DNA of 13,039 nucleotides from DQTL01 sp964396505. Lineage in GTDB: Bacteria > Bacteroidota > Bacteroidia > Flavobacteriales > Flavobacteriaceae. Positions 7,286-13,039 of the stretch are shown one piece after another. The stretch lies in assembly GCA_964396505.1 (NCBI GenBank), contig CAYNFJ010000063.1, positions 1-13,039 of the forward strand. The letters are read 5' to 3'. Below the pieces are notes generated by a model. It was not told the DNA's origin. It searched no databases and saw only the letters and a program-made list of their open reading frames with translations. The translations under genes were made by a program, and so were the position numbers. Within the stretch, counting starts at the first letter, position 1, and each line of letters opens with the position of its first letter.

Positions 7286-7312
7286 AACTAATTTAACAAA
7301 TACAATAGAATT

Positions 7313-7744
7313 ATGAAAACAATTAAAATGATCTTAGGGATCTTTATTATGATAACCGCTTTAAGTGCTTGTGATAACGATAGCAGCCCGTCACCTAACG
7401 ACAATCAATGCAATTATCAAGGGCTCACGTACCAAGATAATGCCGGAAACATCATTACACAAATACCGGAAAGTGATCTACAAACCGATTATTTTTCTTC
7501 GGGAGCTAATGTTGAGATTTGGGACACTACCAATCCGGGTGATACTTTTATTGTTACCAATGCCGTAACCCAGGGTGCGGTGGATAATAATCCGCAAATT
7601 AAAATTAACAACGTAGTGCTCACGGGAGTGGTTACTTGCCAAAGAGCCGGAAATAATGCGGTTGGTGATGAATTGCGACTGGATATTGTAATTACCGGTG
7701 GCGCTGAAGCCGAATTGTGTATCGTCATAGATTCTGTCAACTAA
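7313..7744 (+). CDS. Small lipoprotein with C-terminal NAVGD...C.I.VN signature
   Basis: I do not recognise the family of this 143-residue protein. It has a clear lipoprotein signal peptide ending LSAC (C20), followed by an acidic, Ser/Pro-rich stretch (DNDSSPSPND). The mature part contains three more cysteines (33, 109, 126), which could form disulfides, and is predicted beta-rich from alternating hydrophobic residues. The end reads NNAVGDELRLDIVITG...LCIVIDSVN, which closely resembles the end of the lipoprotein encoded at 8546-9028; both also begin with an N-x-C element after the anchor. Acidic residues right after the lipidated cysteine are compatible with surface export signals known in Bacteroidota, but this is only suggestive. 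It is the first gene of the unit, followed after six bases by the Lgt-like gene. Possible roles include a surface antigen or a dedicated partner of that enzyme. Confidence 0.85.
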   Translation: MKTIKMILGIFIMITALSACDNDSSPSPNDNQCNYQGLTYQDNAGNIITQIPESDLQTDYFSSGANVEIWDTTNPGDTFIVTNAVTQGAVDNNPQIKINNVVLTGVVTCQRAGNNAVGDELRLDIVITGGAEAELCIVIDSVN

Positions 7745-7750
7745 TAATAG

Positions 7751-8533
7751 ATGCATCCTGAACTTTTCCATATAGCCTTTTTAGGCTTTCATCAGACGGT
7801 TTATACCTATGCTTTTTTAATAGGTTTGGGTACTTTGGTGGCAAGTCTATATACCAAATGGCGTGCTAAAAAAGAATTGGGATTAAAGGAATTGTCCAAT
7901 AATTTCTTTTACCTCATCTTTCTTGCCGGTTTTGTGGGTGGTAAACTGTTTTTTTATTTAGAAAGACCCGCTTATTATCTAAAAAATCCAGAGCTTATGC
8001 TGGATAATTTTTCCGGTGGATTTGTCTTTTATGGCTCTTTTATCACCATTATCCCTTTCTTGATTTGGTATTTAAGAAAACATCAAATACCGGTATTGCC
8101 TATGTTGGACATCTTAGCCTTTACCACCTTAATCGTGCACAGTATCGGTAGATTAGGATGTTTTTTCGGCGGCTGTTGTTATGGAAAACCTACGGATAGC
8201 GCTGTAGGAATGGTATTTCCCAAAACAGGAGGCGTGCATGTGCATCCCTCTCAATTGTATGAAATTACTGCTTTGCTCATCATTATGGCAATCTTATTAT
8301 ACATCAAGAAAAAACAACAATTCAAAGGACAGATATTTTTACTCTACGTCATTTTCTATGCCATAGCCCGTAGTGTATTGGAATTGTTTAGAGGCGATCA
8401 CCGAGGCTTTGTCATAGACGGTATCTTGTCACATTCTCAATTTATTGGAATTATTTTAATTCTGCTCAGCCTGTTAATCTACCAAAAATTTAAAAAATTA
8501 AATAATAGAAATATAAATCTTAATAATCATTAA
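7751..8533 (+). CDS. Divergent Lgt-like protein (prolipoprotein diacylglyceryl transferase family)
   Basis: This 260-residue protein has about seven hydrophobic segments, as in Lgt, the inner-membrane enzyme that transfers diacylglycerol from phosphatidylglycerol to the lipobox cysteine. Family marks are SGGFVFYG (88-95), HSIGRLGCFFGGCCYG (130-145), HPSQLYE (165-171) and RSVLELFR (207-214). Compared with E. coli Lgt, the Arg of the signature (R143, here R134), the final Gly (G154, here G145) and the R-x3-E pair (R239/E243, here R207/E211) are kept. The positions of N146 and E151 are cysteines (C137, C142), and H103 is replaced by Tyr (Y94). Such a GCFxxGCCYG version occurs in a recognised subgroup of PF01790 proteins, but its activity is uncertain. 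The gene sits between two related lipoprotein genes, six bases after the first and 12 before the second, so it may act on them. I withhold the symbol lgt because canonical residues are changed. Confidence 0.85.
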   Translation: MHPELFHIAFLGFHQTVYTYAFLIGLGTLVASLYTKWRAKKELGLKELSNNFFYLIFLAGFVGGKLFFYLERPAYYLKNPELMLDNFSGGFVFYGSFITIIPFLIWYLRKHQIPVLPMLDILAFTTLIVHSIGRLGCFFGGCCYGKPTDSAVGMVFPKTGGVHVHPSQLYEITALLIIMAILLYIKKKQQFKGQIFLLYVIFYAIARSVLELFRGDHRGFVIDGILSHSQFIGIILILLSLLIYQKFKKLNNRNINLNNH

Positions 8534-8545
8534 AAAACAAATTAA

Positions 8546-9028
8546 ATGAAAACATTAAAAAACATCTTGCCAATCTCTTTATTAATCCTTGCCGTACTTA
8601 TGATTGGTTCCAGTTGTGGAGACCCGATACCGGATACCAATGAATGTGAAGACGGTATTCATTATAAACTGGATGGAAATCTTATGAGTTTTAGCAATGT
8701 AACTGCCGAAATTCACAACGATGCCGTTATCGGTAAATTTTATGATATCTGGACCGATGACAATGGAGGATTCTACTACCATTCTACCATTACAGAAACT
8801 GGCGAACATGCTCCCTTTGCAAGTGAATGGTTTACCACCGAAGACGTCGGTAATATTATTTTCTTGAATAATAAAGAAAATGTCCAAGTTACTTTTACCA
8901 TAGACGATGGAGCCAATGCGGTAGGAGACCACGTAGAAATCTCTTTTTCAGGTTCCTATGTAGAATCCGGCACTACTCATCAAATTACTGATGGGAAAAT
9001 ATGTACCAGTATAGCTATTGTCAATTAA
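8546..9028 (+). CDS. Small lipoprotein, related at its C-terminus to the 7313-7744 product
   Basis: This 160-residue protein has a lipoprotein-like signal peptide ending GSSC (C24; the Gly at -3 makes the lipobox slightly atypical), then a short acidic stretch and an N-x-C element (C34). No known family is recognised. The central part is rich in aromatic and acidic residues (FYDIWTDDNGGFYYH). The end reads GANAVGDHVEISFSG...KICTSIAIVN, parallel to the other lipoprotein of the unit. The shared signature suggests homologous beta-rich folds with the last cysteine near the C-terminus. It is the third gene of the unit and starts 12 bases after the Lgt-like gene. No terminator-like hairpin is evident after its stop codon. 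Function unknown. Confidence 0.85.
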   Translation: MKTLKNILPISLLILAVLMIGSSCGDPIPDTNECEDGIHYKLDGNLMSFSNVTAEIHNDAVIGKFYDIWTDDNGGFYYHSTITETGEHAPFASEWFTTEDVGNIIFLNNKENVQVTFTIDDGANAVGDHVEISFSGSYVESGTTHQITDGKICTSIAIVN

Positions 9029-9126
9029 CCGCAAAAATTCATGGAATTCGCTTTGTTTAGATGTGAAATGAAGCAGATGAATAAAGATAATTTCAAACGC
9101 CGCAAGTTTTGGCTATGTCAAATTAG

Positions 9127-9146
9127 ATAATTAACATATTAATTAT
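9127..9146. promoter_or_regulatory. Perfect 8-bp dyad in the 9029-9268 gap
   Basis: ATAATTAA and its reverse complement TTAATTAT flank the spacer CATA. The site lies about 120 bases upstream of the barrel-protein ATG, in a gap that otherwise shows no exact TAnnTTTG promoter; the closest match, TATTTTAG at 9241, lacks a TTG at the right distance. The dyad could be an operator, a weak hairpin or chance in AT-rich DNA. Confidence 0.25.
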
Positions 9147-9268
9147 GTGATATTCGACACTTTAATAAATATAAATAGAAGTAGCGGTGAATGTTGCAGG
9201 TTAAACTATTGAAACAATACTAAAGACCATTCAATAATACTATTTTAGAAAGAACTAAAAAAAGAAAC

Positions 9269-11326
9269 ATGAACAAAAGAATTTTAGGAATCCTGATACT
9301 TACTATGAGTGTCGGATTACACGCACAGATTAGCAAAGGATTGGATATCAGCCTGTCCTCCGGAATCACTTCACCAACCGGTGATTACAAAACCATGACA
9401 CAGGCTGATGAACAAATGGATTTAGCCGGTGCTGAAACTATTCAGCTATACGGATTTACAAAAGAACGAAGTGGTAAAAATCAATTTAATATGGATGTGT
9501 CGTACCAATTTGGTGGACTAGGTGCCGGAATAAGTCTGGGATCATTTAAACACGAAATCACTTCATTGAAGTATAATTTAAGTTTCCCTACATTGCTCAA
9601 AGGAGGTGATGTCAAAGGAACCTATTATGGTTTAGGACCCAATTACGGATTTTCATTCGGAAAATTTAAAATGATCAGTATGCTGCGCGCTGGAATGATG
9701 AATTTGGATATTACCGATTTTAGCGGAAGTTACAATGGTGATGACTCTGATATTCCTGTTGAAATATTACAAACACAACTCGGTCAAGAGGCTAAACAAA
9801 CCTTGCCATACAGTTCCTTTGGTTTCCAATTTACGTATCCGCTATCGTCTCATTTTAGCCTTTTTAGTAAATTGGATTATTTCACCTCTTTTGGTAATGG
9901 AATAGAAGTAAATGACACCTACTATTTACCCTTTGATGTGGATAGAGACCAGACCATTACAGCTACCGATGTAGGTCACTTTACTTTAATGGATTATCGT
10001 AAAGAAACTCATCGCAATCTAAAACCTCAAATGTTTAATGTAGGTATCGGCATTCAATATACCATAGCCGGAAAACCTAAAAAGACAAGACCTGCTAAGG
10101 CAGATAAGCCCATTCTTTTTCAAGAAAAACCGGACACTAAAGAGCCCGAAAACAGGCAAATTGTCCTGACTGCTCCTGAAAATGGTGCCCAATTTGGAGA
10201 TCAAAGAAAATTAAAAGATTTTGAATGGAAAGTAGTAGGAAAACCATTTAAAAATCCTACTTACATCATTGAAGTGAGTGCAGTCAATAATCGAGGGAGA
10301 AGCTTTGTAGGAAAAAGCTCTAAAACGAGTATCACTGCCAAGGAAATCTTTAAAGATAACAAACCTTCGGGACAATATACATGGCGCGTAGTAGAGCAAA
10401 ACAGTGGAGAATCCTCCGGAAATGCTACCTTCTTTTATACCGATTGCGATGTGCAATTAACCTTGGACAATACCGAGATTGAATGTTTGGGATATGAAGG
10501 AGAGGATCGTAAATACAAAATCTGTTTTGATGTGACTTACTCCAGCTCGGTCGGCGATTTGACTTTTGCCAATGCCGGTAGCGGTTTGATGGTCTATGAC
10601 CAAAATTATACCGCATTGAGTTACAATTTAACGGGTAGTAATACTACTTTACAAACGCAAACAGGCGCTCCGCAATCAACGGTACACTATTGTTTTGAAA
10701 CGTTGGTAGATTCCAATGTCAGCTCCATAGGTTTTGGTCTGCAAGGCGATGATCTGGATCCCAGTCCATTGATTTGTCAGCCCGGTGCCAGTAGCGGTAT
10801 TGATGATTTACCCGATTGTCTTTGTGATGAATGTGATGCTATCACTATAGATGTATCCAATTTTAATATCTCTCAACAGTCTCCTGGAGTGTACACCTTT
10901 GATGGCAATGTACAAGTCAACGTTCCTGTTTACGGTATAGCTTTTCAATTGGTTTCCTATAATTATTCCTCTAATCCAAACGCATGTAGCAATGGCGTGA
11001 GTAGTGTGGAAACTTCCGGAATGTTCTTACAAGGAGGAACTACTATTAACAATTCAAGTTCGATTCAATTCATCAATGAAAGTGCTTCACAAAGCCCTGC
11101 TTCTAATACCAATGCGTCCAAAGATATTGTATATACAGCATCAAGCGCTATGAATGGTAGTATCCCGGTACATTTAAATATTGGATTACCAAAACCCCTA
11201 CAAGGGTTGGATGCCGGCTGTTGCCAGATAGATTACGAAGTCTGTCTTAAAGTAAAAGTTTTCTACGAAGACGGTTCTTGTAAAACTTGCTATACGACTC
11301 AATGTTTTAATTTTAACAATCAATAA
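9269..11326 (+). CDS. Outer-membrane-barrel-like protein with cysteine-rich C-terminal extension
   Basis: This is a 685-residue envelope protein with a signal peptide cleaved near GLHAQ (residue 20). Residues about 21-267 show alternating hydrophobic and polar residues and repeated aromatic strand ends, as in 8- to 10-stranded outer membrane barrels of Bacteroidota. Within it, DVDRDQTITATD (223-234) fits a dockerin/EF-hand calcium loop (Asp at positions 1, 3, 5 and 12, Ile at 8). A Lys/Pro-rich linker (269-295) leads to an Ig- or fibronectin-III-like stretch (about 298-392, with FEWKVVGKP, YIIEVSAVN and YTWRVVEQ). The remainder to 685 carries about 15 cysteines, including CLCDEC (517-522) and CKTCYTTQC (671-679). 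No type A T9SS sorting domain is present at the end. It precedes the DUF11 protein gene by two bases. A role as its outer-membrane partner or anchor is inferred; the family is not firmly recognised. Confidence 0.82.
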   Translation: MNKRILGILILTMSVGLHAQISKGLDISLSSGITSPTGDYKTMTQADEQMDLAGAETIQLYGFTKERSGKNQFNMDVSYQFGGLGAGISLGSFKHEITSLKYNLSFPTLLKGGDVKGTYYGLGPNYGFSFGKFKMISMLRAGMMNLDITDFSGSYNGDDSDIPVEILQTQLGQEAKQTLPYSSFGFQFTYPLSSHFSLFSKLDYFTSFGNGIEVNDTYYLPFDVDRDQTITATDVGHFTLMDYRKETHRNLKPQMFNVGIGIQYTIAGKPKKTRPAKADKPILFQEKPDTKEPENRQIVLTAPENGAQFGDQRKLKDFEWKVVGKPFKNPTYIIEVSAVNNRGRSFVGKSSKTSITAKEIFKDNKPSGQYTWRVVEQNSGESSGNATFFYTDCDVQLTLDNTEIECLGYEGEDRKYKICFDVTYSSSVGDLTFANAGSGLMVYDQNYTALSYNLTGSNTTLQTQTGAPQSTVHYCFETLVDSNVSSIGFGLQGDDLDPSPLICQPGASSGIDDLPDCLCDECDAITIDVSNFNISQQSPGVYTFDGNVQVNVPVYGIAFQLVSYNYSSNPNACSNGVSSVETSGMFLQGGTTINNSSSIQFINESASQSPASNTNASKDIVYTASSAMNGSIPVHLNIGLPKPLQGLDAGCCQIDYEVCLKVKVFYEDGSCKTCYTTQCFNFNNQ

Positions 11327-11328
11327 TC

Positions 11329-13039
11329 ATGAAAAAGATACCATATAAAATATACGTATTTATAGGTTTAATACTATTTAGTTTGCACGGATTTTCGCAA
11401 AATTTTCAACCTATTAATGTAAACACTACTCCGGTCAATAGCAGTTGTTCCGCACAGGGTGGGGGATTTGCAATCAGCGCTCCAACCGAAGTTTTATCAG
11501 GAGATAATATCCCTTTAAACATCACTTTACCGGGAACACTAGACCCCGGTTGTGATGTGACGATTACCATTAATTATTCCAGCCCGAATAATAAATTGCA
11601 ATATGTAACCTCTAGTAACATTGGGTTTACAGCATCGGGCAGTACACTTACTTCTACGGCCTTACCGGGAAATGACGGACAGAATTTTAATGTATTTTTT
11701 AAATTTCCGAATCACCTTACTTGCAATGGAGAAGTAGGAACCCTAAGTGTTACTTTTGATGCGTGTGGAGAATCCTGTACCACTAGTGTGAATGTTACGG
11801 CACGGGCAGCTAATTATTGGACTGTGCAAAAAGAATTTGTTATTGGAGACCTTACTTGTGGAACATCGCAGTGGCGTATCAAGGTATTAAATAACAATCC
11901 CAACCCGTCGGGTTATGGTAATTATAAGATTCAAGGAACAGTAATGGAGAATACAAGTCTTCCTGTACTTTCCAATGCGGTTCAGAATGTAATAGGATAT
12001 ACAGGCGATGCAGCTAATTATATTGTTACCTTACAAAATTGTCAAAATGATGGAACAATAATTACCAATACCATAGACTACAATTTTACCTTAGGGGATA
12101 GTTGTGACAGTATGCAGGGTTCGGTTTCCGCAGATTCGCCACCTTTACAAAGTCCTAATGCCAGTTTGAATTTTACAAAGACTTTAGAGACCACTAGTGG
12201 ATCATTTAATTTTGGTACGGGTATGTTTGAAATGAGTGCCGGATGTTCAGCAAAATATACAATTCGTATTTATAATGATGGCAATACACCTTGGCAAATC
12301 AATTCAATAACAGATACCATACCGAGTGGTATTACCATTGATTCTGTAGTCCCTAATGGATTTACGATGTCCCAAACAGGTTCTCAATATACATTTAACA
12401 ATGGCCCTATTCTCAACCCGGGCGAAACACAATTTATTAATTTCTATTTCACTATAAACAGTGCTACCTCCGGTATCATTACCAATACGGCATATATTGA
12501 TTACAATGCGCCCGGTGGTGGAACTACAGGAAGCGGTTCAGGAACCCAATGTGCCGGTGTCAATTGTCCTCAAATAGATGCCAGTATTCAAAATGATGAT
12601 GATAGTATTAGTATTGAAGTAGTCGAAGCTTTTCCAAGAGAAATCTTTAAAAAATGTGTGACCAATCAATCGGTTGGAAACATCTATAATATTGGGGATA
12701 CGGTTCATTTTAGATATGTACTTGGCAATTCCGGTTCGGGTGATTTAAGTACCACCATCAATGATGCAATGGGCTTACCCAATCAAAATTTACAAATTGT
12801 TCCTTCTTCTATAAATTATGCCTATTTTGAGGATAATTATTACAACACAGGCAATTGGCTATGTGGTGCTACTTTTCAAAACCAACAACCTGTTAATTTT
12901 CCGGTAACGGTAGATACTTCTGATCTTCAAAATCCGGTTTTTAACATTGCAAACTTACCGGGTATCTGTCAATATTACAGAGCAAATTATTTGGTAATAG
13001 AATTTGATGCCCTTATACTCAGTCAAATTTACGGCAGTA
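11329..13039 (+). CDS. Large secreted DUF11-type repeat protein, truncated by the window end
   Basis: The ATG at 11329 opens a frame that stays open for 570 codons to the last base; the 3' end lies outside the window. Residues 1-23 are a signal peptide (MKKIPYKIYV..., cleavage near GFSQ). The rest is beta-rich, Asn/Thr/Ser-rich and cysteine-containing. Segments such as KYTIRIYNDGNTPWQINSIT (309-328), followed by DTIPSGITIDS and an ITNTAYIDY strand (384-392), are typical of DUF11/'conserved repeat' domains. A second such unit begins at GDTVHFRYVLGNSGSG (456-471). Proteins built this way are long surface adhesin-like or cell-surface proteins, in this phylum usually exported by T9SS through a sorting domain at the unseen C-terminus. 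The start is only two bases after the stop of the barrel-like gene, so the two are translationally linked. Ligand unknown. Confidence 0.88.
   Translation, partial: MKKIPYKIYVFIGLILFSLHGFSQNFQPINVNTTPVNSSCSAQGGGFAISAPTEVLSGDNIPLNITLPGTLDPGCDVTITINYSSPNNKLQYVTSSNIGFTASGSTLTSTALPGNDGQNFNVFFKFPNHLTCNGEVGTLSVTFDACGESCTTSVNVTARAANYWTVQKEFVIGDLTCGTSQWRIKVLNNNPNPSGYGNYKIQGTVMENTSLPVLSNAVQNVIGYTGDAANYIVTLQNCQNDGTIITNTIDYNFTLGDSCDSMQGSVSADSPPLQSPNASLNFTKTLETTSGSFNFGTGMFEMSAGCSAKYTIRIYNDGNTPWQINSITDTIPSGITIDSVVPNGFTMSQTGSQYTFNNGPILNPGETQFINFYFTINSATSGIITNTAYIDYNAPGGGTTGSGSGTQCAGVNCPQIDASIQNDDDSISIEVVEAFPREIFKKCVTNQSVGNIYNIGDTVHFRYVLGNSGSGDLSTTINDAMGLPNQNLQIVPSSINYAYFEDNYYNTGNWLCGATFQNQQPVNFPVTVDTSDLQNPVFNIANLPGICQYYRANYLVIEFDALILSQIYGS

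Larger units (their letters stand above)
7024..7312. other. Divergent intergenic control region
   Basis: The 289 bases separate the minus-strand MBL-rhodanese gene from the plus-strand lipoprotein unit. They contain a possible minus promoter (7132-7104), the 21-bp repeats (7202-7253) and the strong plus promoter (7256-7285). An open frame of 66 codons on the plus strand (7062-7262) overlaps these elements, has no recognisable similarity or good start context, and is best read as chance. Confidence 0.6.

Noticed and set aside
7478..7771. Minus-strand frames of 83 and 97 codons opposite the first small lipoprotein
   Set aside because: The plus-strand gene has a lipobox, a promoter and a related protein downstream; the minus frames have none of these.
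9269..11326. Assignment of the barrel-like protein as a PorP/SprF family member
   Set aside because: Those proteins are about 300 residues without a long cysteine-rich tail, and I cannot see their characteristic motifs here.
1..13039. CRISPR arrays, tRNA or rRNA genes, transposases, phage genes
   Set aside because: No regular repeat-spacer array, cloverleaf, rRNA-like stretch or recombinase motif was found on either strand.

Overview
The window looks like chromosomal DNA of a Bacteroidota species, most likely of the class Flavobacteriia. This rests on low to moderate GC content, four promoter-like sites (three exact, one imperfect) matching the phylum consensus TTG-N17-19-TAnnTTTG, a secreted protein with a type IX secretion (T9SS) C-terminal sorting domain, many short lipoproteins with MK...C signal peptides, and a DUF11-type giant secreted protein. 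I see no rRNA, tRNA, CRISPR array, insertion sequence or phage gene.

Minus-strand block (277-7023). Reading in the direction of transcription, the block starts with a metallo-beta-lactamase/rhodanese fusion (5605-7023). Next is an AT-rich T9SS cargo protein (4021-5481). Then come a coupled lipoprotein pair, a single-domain rhodanese (3350-3784) and a monoheme DUF3365 protein (2781-3350), whose stop and start codons overlap as TAATG. A separate promoter then drives a P4-type acid phosphatase lipoprotein (1875-2699), followed by a retropepsin-like aspartic protease (1342-1794) and a YCF48/Asp-box beta-propeller lipoprotein (277-1326). The two rhodanese genes and the MBL fusion suggest handling of sulfane sulfur or persulfide in the cytoplasm and cell envelope. 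The heme protein may act with the lipoprotein rhodanese.

Divergent control region (7024-7312). It holds a good plus-strand promoter. Just upstream of it are direct repeats with a 21-bp period, the layout expected for a LytTR-type or similar tandem-binding activator.

Plus-strand block (7313-13039). A three-gene unit encodes a small lipoprotein, a divergent Lgt-like membrane protein (family of prolipoprotein diacylglyceryl transferases) and a second small lipoprotein. The two lipoproteins share a C-terminal NAVGD...C.I.VN signature. The Lgt-like protein has replaced several canonical catalytic-site residues with a GRLGCFFGGCCYG motif. This arrangement, a variant lipidation-family enzyme with two candidate dedicated substrates, is the most unusual part of the window. 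After a 240-bp gap comes a two-gene unit. Its first gene encodes an outer-membrane-barrel-like protein fused to a cysteine-rich extension (9269-11326). Two bases later begins a large DUF11-type secreted protein (11329 to the window end) that is cut off by the window edge.
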